Source: Arsenophonus sp046530785 | GTDB taxonomy: Bacteria; Pseudomonadota; Gammaproteobacteria; Enterobacterales; Enterobacteriaceae | Direction of reading: 5' to 3' | NCBI GenBank assembly: GCA_046530785.1 | Contig: JBHEQT010000001.1 | Span: forward strand, 1-64,000 | Length of the DNA: 64,000 bases | Part shown: positions 44,101-56,529 of the stretch, one piece after another | How the letters are laid out: each line of letters begins with the position of its first letter | Position numbering within the stretch: position 1 is the first letter of the stretch | Notes under the pieces: generated by a model | What the model was told of the DNA's origin: nothing | The model's database searches: none | Seen by the model: the letters and a program-made list of their open reading frames with translations, nothing else | Translations under genes and position numbers: made by a program

Positions 44101-47100
44101 CCTACAACTTGTATCCTTTAGAAGATTATTCTGATATTGATGATTAAATATCATTATAGATTCTATAATAGTTAATACTTTTTTAGTATTTTAATTATTA
44201 AATAAATTAAATAATAAGTTTATTTATTCTTCTTTAGATAATTACTTTTATAATATTTATTTTTAATCTCTTGTTGTTTTTTAAATTAATATAAGTTTCT
44301 ATAACTATAATATACAATCTAAAGTTTTAATTGAAAAGTCAAGTTTATTTAATGTTTTTAAATGATTTTTCAAAAAATTTCTTTTTTTATAGGTATTAAA
44401 TAGTTTAATGGTTACATAATTGATAAATAGTCGTATTTCTATATAAAATTAAAAGGTCTGAAAAATTCTAAAAGATATCTTTTAGATTATAATAAAAAAT
44501 CTTTTATTGACTTATTCATATATCCCTTTATACTTAACTATTGTTTTTCAGTATTTAAAGTAGTAATTATTTTAATATTATCCTAAAAATTAATCATATT
44601 CTTTTAAAGAAATCATTTCATAAGAATTTTAATTGATTTCTCTAATAAAATGGCGTTTTAAAAGTATTTTCGAATTTATAGAATTAAAGATACTATCTTG
44701 ATAGATATATTTTAAAACGTAATATTGATTTTTTTATTTTCTCTTTTCTATTAATTAAGAAATATATATATTTACTGGTAATCTCTTTATTACGCCTTGA
44801 TATAAAAATATAATTTCTCTTTTATTTTAATATATGTATTATTTAGATAAAAGAGATCCAATATTATAAATATAAATAATGAATAAATAATAAAGTCAAT
44901 CAATATTACATTTCTTTTCTAGATTATTTCTTTTACTTTAAGAAATAATTTAATAACAAGATAAATATCAATTGTAAATAAACTAAATATTATTTTTCAA
45001 TAATAAAAAATGAGAGTTCATTAAAGATTTATTTAATAAATAAATTATGATGATTACTTTTTTAAAAAAAATCTATTTTTATCAAATAAAAATTCTTAAT
45101 ATGAAAAACTAATATTTTACTCATCTTTAATTTAATATTAAAGTTATTTGGTTATTTTTTGTTCAGAAAATTATAGTAATAATATAAGAAGAGAAGTGAT
45201 ATACTATCCCCCGATCTATAATATCTAGTTTTTCTGATACTTATTAAAAGGTAATAATCTATCAATCTATATATAACATGGGGTTAAAGAAATATTTCTT
45301 TACTGAAAAACGCTTTTTAGAAAAAATAAAATTTTACATTTTAAAACTGATAATATTCATAATAATTAAATATATATTTATGAATAACAATCGATTAAAT
45401 ATATCATTTTATAACTTTTCTCAGTAAAATACTTATATCTTCTTGTTAATAGCAGAATTAAGTAATGATTCGTTTAAAAATTTTATCTATTTTTATTACT
45501 TAATCTTTTCAAAATTATAAAAAGATAAATATGAAGGTGTTGATTTAATTTTTATTATAAATGTATACACAGAGTTAAGAATAAACTAATTATAACTCCG
45601 GTTTCGAAAAAAATAAAAATATTAACTAAATAAAAAATAAAATACTTGAATAAGTAATTAGTTATCATTTTAATGATATTAAATTTATTTAAAATGTTGA
45701 TGAAATAATCTGTTTTAATTTAAATAGTCAACCAAAAGAATATGTACCTTCTCTTTTTTGCAAGAATCAACAAATTTAACCTCATTAGAGGAGATGGATG
45801 AACCTTTTATATTTATATATTTTGGTAAATGTATTTTTATATGAAAATAATCAGATTCTGAAAATTTTTTTCATAGATATTTTATTATACTGTATGTTAA
45901 TATTCTCTCAATAAAGAATTTATTCACTCTTGTTATGTTTATGAAAAATTATTTATATATGAATAATTATTTTTTTCTTTCTCTAGTCGAAGAAAGTTTT
46001 TTAGAATGGAGAGAATATATAGGAAAAATTATATTTCATTATTAATATTAATAATGAATCCTATCAATAAAGCTTTCTATTCCCAATTTCGAAAAATGGT
46101 ATTTTATCCGTTAACAACAGAAATTTTTTGTTAGCAGATTTTTATTCTGGTAGACTTATAGAGTTTTATGTTTTCAGTTTCTATTGAAAAATTTTCGACA
46201 AAATTTGCAAACTATCCCAGTAATATATAATTAAAAGAATTGGAATTTTAATAATTTACTAATTTATTATTCAAGTAATTTTAATTCTACTTACAAATCG
46301 CTAAATTTTTTCTTTTCTTAAATTTCAATTAATACATTAGCATTAATTGGCAATAATTAATTGAATTTTAAATAAAGAATTTTTCCATAAACTTATCTAG
46401 AATATTATATAAATGACTATAGATAGATAAGCGAATGAAAAGAATTATAATTAAGTACTCAAAATTAATGTGCTTTATAATTAAGTAAGTAGAGAAATTT
46501 CTGATATTAAAACAATATAGTTGTTTATAAAACTATTTAAATTATTCTTCTCTCTTGTAATTAGAAAGTTTTATTTATTTATAAAAATAAAATTTAACGG
46601 GATTTTTTTCAGGTTTTATTTTTAAAATAAAACTAATAAAGTTAATATGCATAAAAATAGAAATCGTATAAAATAACAATTATTAATAATATTCAAATAT
46701 TTTTGAAATGAGAAAGATCTATCAGACTTACTGTGATAAAAAGTGATAAACTAATTACTTATATATTAAATAAAGAAATTATTAAAAAAATAATTTTTAT
46801 TATATAAAAATATAAAAATGATTGTAGTGTTTTATTAGTATTTATTAAAAATAAATTTTACAAGAAGATTTAGTTATTATTTTAATATAGAATAGAAATA
46901 TCTTTCTATCGTAATTTTTATTTAATTATTAATGAAAGTGATACTATTAATGTTATTCTCATATTTTCAATATAATTAATATTAGTTGAATTTATTTTTT
47001 TTAGAGAGAACTATAATATAAATTTTAGAAAATACTGGGAATCCGGAAGTATATTAAAGATATATTAGAAATTTTCCTGTCAATAAGAAAATATAGTTCT

Positions 47101-50100
47101 TCTTTGAAAAGTGAACTGTAATATGAATCGGTAAGTATTACTAAATCATAAGATTATTCTCACATTATAGAAGTTTTATTATAATTAGTGATTTGTTGGT
47201 CTGATTAAATTTTTATTTTTTGTTAATAAAATTAATATAAATGAGATGAAAAGCTATCTTCTTATATTAGATTTTAAAATTGAGATATTTTGCTATTTTA
47301 TAAAAATGATTTTAGAAAAAATAAAAAATAATTGTGCAGAAAAATCATTTCAATATACTTTCAAAGTAATCACCCAAATTCTTAATAATCGCAATTATAC
47401 TAATTTTATAGATTATTTAATTCAACTAAATTTAAGTTATTTAGGTAAAAAGAATAACTGAAATTTATTTTTTCTATGATTTTAAAAATATATTTAGTTG
47501 AATATTATATCAAAAATTTGAAATACAATAATGCTAAATTGAATTGAAATAATGATGATAAATATTACTAATTTATCAACTAAAAAAATAAGAAACTATT
47601 TCTAAAAATTTACTAATTATATTGAGGTCGAAATTTTAAATATTTTAATTATTTTAATTAAGAATTTTAAATATCTTTCGATATTAGTGTTACATATGAC
47701 GGATTAAGATAGTTTATAAAACCTATACTCTGCAAAAAAAATATTTTTCCAGAATATATTTATTATAATTTCATTATATGAAATATCATTAATTATAAAT
47801 ATTAATTGAATATAAACAAATAGAGATAATTATTCTGTTTTATTATATAAAAATCAATTTTTATGGATTTATGTTAGTTTTATAGTTATATGATTTAGCA
47901 AAAATATTGCTTTTATTTATATTGTATTAGCCAAATAGATAGTTACGTGATATTAATAAAAGGGATTATAATAATTTAATAAAAATTACAGTGAAATTTT
48001 TCTAATTATTTCATCAATATGAAAATATATATCTGAATAACTAATTTAATTTCAATATAATTTTTTTACTTACTTATATTTTTATCAAAAGATATTAATC
48101 TTTAATTATTTTTACTATTTTTGTAAAGTACCTGTACATTTAAATTTTAATTTAAAGCAAATTAATTACATAATATTTTATGTAATTTAATTACAGTTAA
48201 TAATAAAATTCGTTATATATTTAGTTCCCAGACTTTTCTTTAGGATAATTTTATCGGAAAGATTAAAAATTTTTTATTACAAATAAAATTTGTTACTTAT
48301 TTTGTCATTTTTCAACAAAGTTACTAGAAAGATGAAACACTGGAACAAATTAAACACTAGTAAAAAATAAGAAGTTAATTATTTTAACTTTTCCTATCTT
48401 AATAATTAAAAGTCATAAAACGAAGAAAGATAATAAATTAGAAAAATTTTAGTTCTATAAATTATATCAAAAATTAGTCACTTAAAAAGTTAATCTTTAA
48501 TTCATTAAAAATAATATTTTTTATATATCTATCTGTAATCAATAGTGGTTACTAGAATATAAAATAGAATATCTACATATTAGTTTTCAAAAAATAATAA
48601 AGAACTACTGTTCTAATGAAATTCAGATTCTTCGTAATGTTAATTACTAACAATAATAAATTTTAGTGTTTTAGTTAAGTTCATTTCAAAAAAATAATTT
48701 TGTTAAAACATATGAATTATTAACACTAAGTGTAATTTTCATTAATTTAATTATATTAAGTTAATGAAAAGAGAAAGTTTCTAGAAAAATAAATTTCTCT
48801 GTTTAATTCTATAAAAATAAATAAATTGATCATTGGCTAATAACGAAACCATGTAGCTTACTAACTAATTATTTAACCAGTTAATATTTAATTATATTAG
48901 TATTTGAATTTTTATTTATCAAAAGATAATAAATATTTTATCAAAAGAATTCTGTAAGATCATTTTTCGTTAGTATCTAGTAAACGAGTTTCTTTATCAA
49001 AAGTCATTAAAGTAATTAGATATACCTCAATAAATCTATTTCATAATGATGAAAACATTTTTAAACACTACTATTTAAATTTTACTTTACTCATAACTTT
49101 GAGTAGTAGTTAATATATTACTTTTCAACTTAAAACTTAAGTGTAGTTTTATTTTTTATATTTAAAATTAAAAGATATAATTATAAGTTATTTTTTAGAT
49201 ATTAATTAAATTCAAATTATTATAATGTTAACTTGGATTAAAATAATCCAGAAATAAATAAATATTTTTGTTAAAATTTCTTAACGCTAACTTTAACATA
49301 AAGTTAAATTAAACTTTAATTCTAGATGTAGTTGGAATGCTATCCCATAACATTTTAGATATTTTGTTAAGGTTAAGGTAAATTTTCAAATTTGCTTCTA
49401 ACTGCAAATCAATAGTTTCTAGTCATAAACTAACCTATATAACATAGATTATGAAAATTAATTATACAAAATATTGAATTATATAAAGAAATTAATATTA
49501 GAATAAAAACTCAATCAACTATTTTATATAAATAAAATAGATTAATAATAATGGATAATCTTCGATTAATGGATATTATTATCGTAGGTTATATAAAGTT
49601 TTTAAATTATGAGATATATCTAAAGATAGAAAAATCTCGTCTGAAAATTTAAATTAGTTCAATCAATAAACTGATATTTTTCAAATTTATGCAAACCTCT
49701 GGCATATTTAGAGGTGAAGTAGGAGAAAATTTTTTCATTAAAAACCAATATTAATAAAGATAAGATTAATAAAAAACATCGTATTTCTTATATATGGATA
49801 AGCAATACTAAAAGAGTACTATTATTATTTATTATCGGAAATCTTATCAAGATATACTTGGATTATTTGATGAAAAGATTATTCATTTTTAGATAGTTTA
49901 GTATTAAAATAATTTAATTTTTATGTACCTTAGTACAAAATAGTGAAAAAAGAAAATAGAAAGTTAAAAAATTTTCTCTGGATTTTTATCCTTATAATAA
50001 GATCAATTTTAAATAAAAATATATTATTAGTATAATAATATACTTTAATTGTTTAAAATTAAAAATTTTAATATTTTTAAGTTTTTAAATCAAAAATCTA

Positions 50101-53012
50101 TTCATGATTAAAAGTGGATCTTTCAATACTTATATTGATAAATAATATAAATATTAATGTTTCTCTATTCCCGTAAAATGTAATAAAGGAACATTTCCAA
50201 TATAATGTACGAGACTAAAATAATGATAATTATAAAAAACTAAAAAAAAGAAAACCATGATTAGTTAGAAAAAGATCATATTTATTTGATTAATTTTATT
50301 AACTCAATTAGGGATTCAAGTATTACTTTTTAATACAGTAAGTTAATAAATGTTTTTCATAAATCTGTGACTTAAGATTTTAAGATAATCGATAAATATA
50401 GTCGTGATATGTATCCGTATAATATATCAAGAATAAATATTTAAAATAACTTAATACAAAGCGAAAGATATTTTAATAACGTATCAAACTATTGATTATC
50501 AAAATCAAAATATTTCTTTAGGTACAAGGAATATACTAAGTTATCCATTTTTAGTAGATACTATTTTCTTAGTATTAAATATTAAGAACGATGTTGAAAA
50601 TTATAGAGTATAATTTGGAATATATTTTTTCTATTTTTGAGATAAATAATAAATAGAATAGATAAACCATTTATATAATATTTTATTTAATAATATGATT
50701 ATATCATAAATGTAAATTTCAAAAATATATAAATTAGAATAAAAAATCACTTGAAAATAATGTATATTATTTACTTAAATTTTTAGTTTTAAATATTTCT
50801 AATTCTCAGAATTAAAATGGATTTATTTTTAAAATTTTAATTTAGTTATTTGAAAATATTTTATTCATTACTATTATCAAAGATAATTTCTTAAAATCTA
50901 TATTATTTTGTAAAATTCCTAAATAAATTTTTAATTATTTTAAATAAATTTCTTTTCTATGAATTTAATAATTATACTTTATGGTATTTGATCTTTAGTA
51001 AAAGATTTTGCTCAAATTACAACTTTTAAAATTGTATTTAATTAATAGATATAACTAATATTAAAAGTTAGTAATTTAACTACTTTTAATATGGATTTCT
51101 ATAATTATTTAACTATTGGAAAAAACTGTCGATATCTATCATAGTACTCGTTTATTTAAAATGATCTTTTTATTGGATTTTACCATTTATAAATGAATTA
51201 TATCTCTTCGTTCAGATAGTATCTTATAGATAGATACTATTTTAAAATATCTTCCTTCTTTAATAAGAAGAAGGATATTTCCTTATATTAAAAAATGTTT
51301 CTGTATCACTAATTTTACTTATTTCAGTAAAAATAATTTGTAAATTTTAGAAAGTATATCTAAATACTCTCCCAAATATAAGCTATTATTTTATTGCAAT
51401 GATAATTATTGATATTAACATCAATAATTATTATATTTTCAATTTATAAAAACGAAAGTTTGTGCATAACTAGAAATCTCTCTCACATTCTCAATATTTA
51501 TAATAGATCTTAGAACCAATTTTTATTGTTATGTAAAAAATAATATTAAGTTTAGTATATATATAAATTCTTCATTTACGATTATTTTGAGTTATTCTTC
51601 ATGATTTTAATACTATATGTTATTATATTTTCATTACTACCCAAATTTTTTATGGCGATATTATTTTTCTATAGTACAAGATCTATCTTGTCTCCCTATT
51701 ATAATTTTTAAAATTTAGATTTTTATCTTAAACATAATTTTCAATAGCAGATAAATTTAAAGAAAATTTTTCATAAACTAAAACTAATTAAATAAATAGT
51801 TTCACCAATTTTCTTTTATTAGAGAAAAATAATGAGAGATATTCTTCAGAATAACTACAAAGAATAACTTATGATTAAATATATCAGTGATTAAATTGAA
51901 TATATAAAACTCTTCTTGAGAAGAAATATCTCTTCTAACTAAGAAATTTAAATAATCTTGATAGAAATATATAAGAATACATAGCTATTTTATGCTTGAT
52001 ATTTAATAGTTTAGCATAAGAGATATCAAGAGTGATAATCAGTTTAAAGATGGATACAAATATTTTCAAAATGAAGTTTGATATTAATAAAAAATCATAT
52101 ATCTTTTTCCATTAATCTTTTAGATTATAACTGTAATAAACAGTATTTTCTTTTTTTTTAAAAAGGAAAATTATTCTTTAGATATAAAAATTTTTTATTT
52201 ATGTTTTTCTCAATATATTCTTTAGTATATTTATTTATATTAATACCATTTCTTTTAATATGAAAAGAAAAAAGTGTTGAAAAGATCAAATTTAAACGGG
52301 GGTTTGATGGTTCCTAGGATAATGGTTTCAAATGAAATAACTAAAAAACTTTTTAATAAAATTAAACATTCTGTTAATTTCATCAAGCAACAACTACTGG
52401 AATGAGATATAAATAAAGTTTTGTTTAGATAAATCGATTATTATTTCACGTGATTCGCGTGGGGGTATCCGATACCAATAAAATATCCACTTTAAATTAT
52501 AGAGTCAGATAAAAGTTATTTCTTAAATTTATTACTAGAATAAATAAGGATTATTTAAAGTTAGTTTTATATAATTTATTGATTCTTTTTACTATATATT
52601 TAAATCACTAATTTCTGTAGAAAAACTTTATGATCACTAATCTAATTTTATTAATTTGAAGTTTTGATATTATTCATAAGTAATAAAATCTTAAAAAATA
52701 AGAAAAGTTAATATTTTAACCGTTCTATTTATACTCTCTCCCTTGTAATGTCATTTCTTTTGATAGAAAAGAAATATTGACCAAGTTTTAATGACGTATA
52801 ATTATAAAAAATGTTTTACTAATAAATCATTTCAATAATTTATGATATATAAAGAATCTATAAATTTCTTCATTAGAAGATATGGTTTTCTTATAGAAAG
52901 AGAAATTTATTAAAGTTTAATCTATAAAGATTGTTTTCAACAAAACAAATAATCTTTTAAGGTTGTATTAACCTAAATAACATAAAATTAATCCCTTGGG
53001 GAGGGGCTCGAA
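44101..53012. other. 8.9-kb desert at the ilv-rep-gppA-rhlB position
   Basis: In E. coli the interval between yifE and trxA holds yifB, the ilv genes, ppiC, rep, gppA and rhlB (about 17 kb). Here nothing intact is left. An open frame at 47246-47461 (71 codons, including KNNCAEKSFQYTFKVITQIL) has a slightly more protein-like composition but no family I recognise. An imperfect hairpin with AAATATCTTCCTTCTT and AAGAAGAAGGATATTT lies at 51245-51280. A G-rich patch at 52297-52475 (AAACGGGGGTTTGATGG, and CACGTGATTCGCGTGGGGG) is unexplained. Confidence 0.6.
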
Positions 53013-53339
53013 ATGATCGAAAAAGTTATCCATCTATTTGATAGGAATTTTAACGAAAAAACCTTATTGGAAAAAAAGGCAGTATTAGTTGATTTTTGGG
53101 CAGAATGGTGTGGCCCTTGTAAAATGATAGCTCCTATTTTAGAGGAAATTGCTGATGAATATGCAACAAAATTAATAATTGGAAAATTGAATGTTGATGA
53201 TAATCCTGAAATAGCAAATAAATATAATATTCGTAGCATTCCTACTTTAATTCTTTTTAAAAATGGAGAACTGATTAATAAAAAAATTGGTCTTTTAACT
53301 AAAATTCAATTAAAAGAATTTTTAGAAAAAAACATCTAA
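53013..53339 (+). CDS. trxA: Thioredoxin 1
   Basis: Cytoplasmic disulfide reductase that serves ribonucleotide reductase, PAPS reductase and methionine sulfoxide reductases. 108 residues (E. coli 109 with Met): MIEKVIHLFDRNFNEKTLLE, buried Asp and FWAEWCGPCKMIAPILEEIA with active cysteines Cys33 and Cys36, KLNVDDNPEIANKYNIRS, and the cis-proline IPTLILFKNGE (Pro77). The start is preceded by an unusually G-rich GGGGAGGGG site 8 bases before the ATG. It is followed by a hairpin terminator (53368-53408) and then rho, the ancestral trxA-rho order. Confidence 0.97.
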   Translation: MIEKVIHLFDRNFNEKTLLEKKAVLVDFWAEWCGPCKMIAPILEEIADEYATKLIIGKLNVDDNPEIANKYNIRSIPTLILFKNGELINKKIGLLTKIQLKEFLEKNI

Positions 53340-53367
53340 ATTTCTTATTAAATAAATTTATTATTAT

Positions 53368-53415
53368 ACGTTTAATAGGATTATATTTTTTGATGTTCTA
53401 TTAAACGTTTGCTTT
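53368..53415 (+). terminator. Intrinsic terminator after trxA
   Basis: A 13-bp stem, ACGTTTAATAGGA (53368-53380) with TTCTATTAAACGT (53396-53408) and one G-U pair, closes a 15-base loop and is followed by TTGCTTTT. It lies 29 bases after the trxA stop. Confidence 0.6.
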
Positions 53416-53912
53416 TATGTAATTTATAGCTAGACGTCTGTTTTAAAGCATGGTAATTTACTCCACTTATTTAATATCTTACATTTTAAGATAGAAATGT
53501 ATATTTGAAAATATTATTTCAGAGATATATTATATATATAAGAATATATTTCTTACAAAAATTGTATTATATTAATAAGAAAAGATATAAATAATTCTTT
53601 AATGGTAGAAATTACCCATTTATTATTTACTTGATACTATTTATCTTAATGAATTAATGGTTATAAAGTTAATATACTTTTAATTTTAAAATAATTCTTA
53701 TTAATTTTTATTATATCTTTATTATATAAAGAATGTTATCTAAGCTATTAGATTTATTAAATTCTTACGATGTAAATTAATTTTTAATGAAATTGATATT
53801 TTCATCAAAAATAGTTAATGTTTTTTATTTTTTTTTCAATAGGAATTTAAAGATTGCTATATTATTATTGTTTATAGTTCAAAATATATCCCAAGTTTAA
53901 GAACCCACCATT
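53416..53912. other. Leader region upstream of rho
   Basis: About 500 bases between the trxA terminator and rho. In E. coli this interval carries the rho promoter and a leader (rhoL) where Rho terminates its own transcript. No rhoL-like frame is readable and there is no C-rich rut-like sequence, so autoregulation, if kept, is not visible. Confidence 0.5.
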
Positions 53913-55172
53913 ATGAATCTTACCGAATTTAAAAACACGCTAGTATCTGAATTGATTACTCTTGGCGAAAGTATGGGACTAGAAAATTTACCTCGTATGA
54001 GAAAACAGGATATTATTTTTTCGATTTTAAAACAACATGCAAAAAGTGGAGAAAATATTTTTGGTGATGGCGTACTAGAAATATTACAAGATGGATTTGG
54101 ATTTCTTCGCTCTGCTGATAGCTCTTATTTAGCGGGTCCTGATGATATTTATGTTTCTCCTAGTCAGATTCGTCGGTTTAATTTGCGAACAGGAGATTCT
54201 ATATCAGGAAAAATTCGCCCTCCTAAGGAAGGGGAGCGCTATTTTGCTCTATTAAAAGTTAATGAAGTCAATTTTGATAAACCTGAAAATGCTCGTAGCA
54301 AAATCTTGTTTGAAAATTTAACACCGCTTCATGCTAATAACCGTCTACGCATGGAGCGTGGAAATGGGTCAACAGAAGATTTAACAGCTCGTGTTTTGGA
54401 TTTGTCTGCACCAGTTGGACGTGGACAACGCGGTTTAATTGTTGCCCCTCCAAAAGCAGGTAAAACCACATTATTACAAAATATTGCAGCTAATATTGCT
54501 AATAATTATTCAGATTGTGTTTTAATGGTGTTGTTAATTGATGAAAGACCAGAAGAAGTAACTGAAATGCAACGTTTAGTAAAAGGTGAGGTTATCGCAT
54601 CAACTTTTGATGAACCAGCATCTCGTCATGTTCAGGTTGCTGAAATGGTAATAGAAAAAGCTAAGCGATTAGTTGAACACAAAAAAGATGTTATTATTCT
54701 TTTAGATTCGATTACACGTCTTGCTCGTGCTTACAATACAGTAGTCCCTCCTTCCGGAAAGGTATTAACTGGTGGGGTGGATTCAACTGCTTTACACCGT
54801 CCAAAACGTTTTTTTGGTGCTGCACGTAATGTAGAAGAAGGTGGAAGCTTAACGATAATTGCTACAGCTTTAGTTGATACTGGATCAAAAATGGATGAAG
54901 TTATTTATGAAGAATTTAAGGGCACAGGAAATATGGAGTTACATTTATCTCGAAAAATAGCAGAAAAACGTGTTTTTCCAGCGATTGATTATAATCGTTC
55001 CGGTACTCGTAAGGAAGAATTATTAACCTTATCGGATGAGCTACAAAAAATGTGGATATTACGTAAAATTATTCATCCTATGAGTGAAATTGATGCAATG
55101 GAATTTTTAATTAATAAATTAGCAATGACAAAAACGAATGATGAATTTTTTGATTTTATGAAACGTTCTTAA
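53913..55172 (+). CDS. rho: Transcription termination factor Rho
   Basis: A hexameric RNA helicase that ends transcription of untranslated RNA. 419 residues, exactly the E. coli length, with very high similarity. N-terminal RNA-binding domain: MNLTEFKNTLVSELITLGES, RNP1-like DGFGFLRS (60-67), DDIYVSPSQIRRFNLRTGD. ATPase domain: RGQRGLIVAPPKAGKTTLL Walker A (about 170-188), VLMVLLIDERPEEVTEMQRL Walker B, the Q-loop LTGGVDSTALHRPKRFFGAA and R-loop FKGTGNMELHLSRKIAEKR. Its strong conservation here is notable because a genome that is mostly non-coding would produce much untranslated RNA for Rho to stop. Confidence 0.98.
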   Translation: MNLTEFKNTLVSELITLGESMGLENLPRMRKQDIIFSILKQHAKSGENIFGDGVLEILQDGFGFLRSADSSYLAGPDDIYVSPSQIRRFNLRTGDSISGKIRPPKEGERYFALLKVNEVNFDKPENARSKILFENLTPLHANNRLRMERGNGSTEDLTARVLDLSAPVGRGQRGLIVAPPKAGKTTLLQNIAANIANNYSDCVLMVLLIDERPEEVTEMQRLVKGEVIASTFDEPASRHVQVAEMVIEKAKRLVEHKKDVIILLDSITRLARAYNTVVPPSGKVLTGGVDSTALHRPKRFFGAARNVEEGGSLTIIATALVDTGSKMDEVIYEEFKGTGNMELHLSRKIAEKRVFPAIDYNRSGTRKEELLTLSDELQKMWILRKIIHPMSEIDAMEFLINKLAMTKTNDEFFDFMKRS

Positions 55173-55199
55173 GTTACTATTTATTTAAAATTTATTGAA

Positions 55200-55231
55200 A
55201 ACGCTACTTTTTTATGTGGCGTTTATTTTGT
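55200..55231 (+). terminator. Intrinsic terminator after rho
   Basis: Stem AACGCTAC (55200-55207) with GTGGCGTT (55216-55223), one G-U pair, loop of eight mostly T, then TATTTTGTT. It is one of the few hairpins in the window with a G-C core and lies 28 bases after the rho stop. Confidence 0.7.
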
Positions 55232-55405
55232 TCATTTTATTATCTATAGGATTTATTTTTTATAAAATTTTATTAAGTAAAAGTGCAAAATGATAGAAAT
55301 TTTTTGTTATTGTTACATATATGCTAAATTTTAATAGACATATATTCTATATGTAGAAATGAATTCATGGAATGATCTTTAAAAAATAATAAGAGAGTAT
55401 ATATT

Positions 55406-56488
55406 GTGCACACATTAAATTTATTAATCAATGTTTTTTTGGTTTTCTTATTTTCTTTGATCTTTATATTTATTGTGCGGAAAGTAGCAAAAAGATTTGG
55501 TCTAGTAGACGAACCTAATTATCGGAAAAAACATCAAGGAGAAATTCCTTTAGTTGGTGGTATTACGGTTTTTTTTGGTATTAATTTTGCATTCATAATT
55601 ACAGACGAATTTATTCCATATAAATGGTTATATTTGATTTGTGCTGGAATTTTAGTATTTGTTGGTGTATTAGATGATCGATTTGATATTAGTGTTAAAG
55701 TTCGAGCAACTATTCAAGCAATTATTACATTTATTATGATTTATTTTGCAAACTTAACATTAGATAACTTAGATTATACTTTTGGTCCATGGAAAGTAAC
55801 ATTAGGACCTTTAAGGTATTTAATAACTTTATTTGCTGTTTGGGGAGCAGTAAATTCTTTTAATATGGTTGATGGTATTGATGGTCTTCTTGGTGGAATT
55901 TCTTGTGTTTCTTTTGGCTCATTAGGTATTTTGCTTTATCAAAATGGAAATATAGCTTTAGCATTTTGGTGCTTTTCTATTATCGCTGCCATTCTTCCTT
56001 ATATATTTTTGAATTTAGGTTTACTAGGAAAGCGTTACAAAGTTTTTATGGGAGATTCTGGTAGTACATTAATTGGTTTTACTATTATTTGGTTGTTATT
56101 AATGTCGATACAAGGAGAACAAAGTTCGATTAAACCAGTAACTGCCCTTTGGATTATTGCTATTCCTTTAATGGATATGATTGCCATCATGTATAGGCGT
56201 CTTCGTAAGGGAATGAGTCCTTTTTCACCAGATAGGCAACATATTCATCATTTGATGATACGTTCAGGTTTTACTCCAAGTCAAACTCTTATATTAATTA
56301 CTTTGGCATCTTTTATTTTAGCAGGAATAGGTTTTGTAGGTGAACGTTTAAATTTTATTTCTGACTGGATAATATTATTATTATTTTTTCTTATATTTTT
56401 TATTTATGGATATTGTATTAAACGTGTTTGGAAAATGGCTCGTTTTGTTAAACGTGTTAAACGTAGGATGCAACATATAGTAAAATAA
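55406..56488 (+). CDS. wecA: UDP-GlcNAc:undecaprenyl-phosphate GlcNAc-1-phosphate transferase
   Basis: WecA starts enterobacterial common antigen by moving GlcNAc-1-P to undecaprenyl phosphate in the inner membrane. The start is a GTG at 55406 with an AAGAGAG site; 360 residues (E. coli 367). Eleven or so membrane segments cover the whole protein. Catalytic landmarks of the family are all present: RKKHQGEIPLVGGI, VGVLDDRFDISVKVRA (the DDxxD-type pair), NSFNMVDGIDGLLGG, KVFMGDSGSTLIGF, and the cytoplasmic PFSPDRQHIHHL. It ends KRVKRRMQHIVK, shorter than in E. coli. The next ancestral gene, wzzE, is a pseudogene, leaving 1.19 kb before wecB. Confidence 0.97.
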   Translation: MHTLNLLINVFLVFLFSLIFIFIVRKVAKRFGLVDEPNYRKKHQGEIPLVGGITVFFGINFAFIITDEFIPYKWLYLICAGILVFVGVLDDRFDISVKVRATIQAIITFIMIYFANLTLDNLDYTFGPWKVTLGPLRYLITLFAVWGAVNSFNMVDGIDGLLGGISCVSFGSLGILLYQNGNIALAFWCFSIIAAILPYIFLNLGLLGKRYKVFMGDSGSTLIGFTIIWLLLMSIQGEQSSIKPVTALWIIAIPLMDMIAIMYRRLRKGMSPFSPDRQHIHHLMIRSGFTPSQTLILITLASFILAGIGFVGERLNFISDWIILLLFFLIFFIYGYCIKRVWKMARFVKRVKRRMQHIVK

Positions 56489-56529
56489 ATAAATGCTTAA
56501 AATAAATTTTAACAATAGTGAAAATTAGA

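Noticed and set aside
195..53012. CRISPR arrays, insertion sequences or prophage in the deserts
   Set aside because: I saw no regularly spaced repeats, no transposase fragments and no terminal inverted repeats with target duplications; the deserts look like decayed housekeeping DNA.
52988..53239. 83-codon open frame on the minus strand
   Set aside because: Antisense shadow of trxA.
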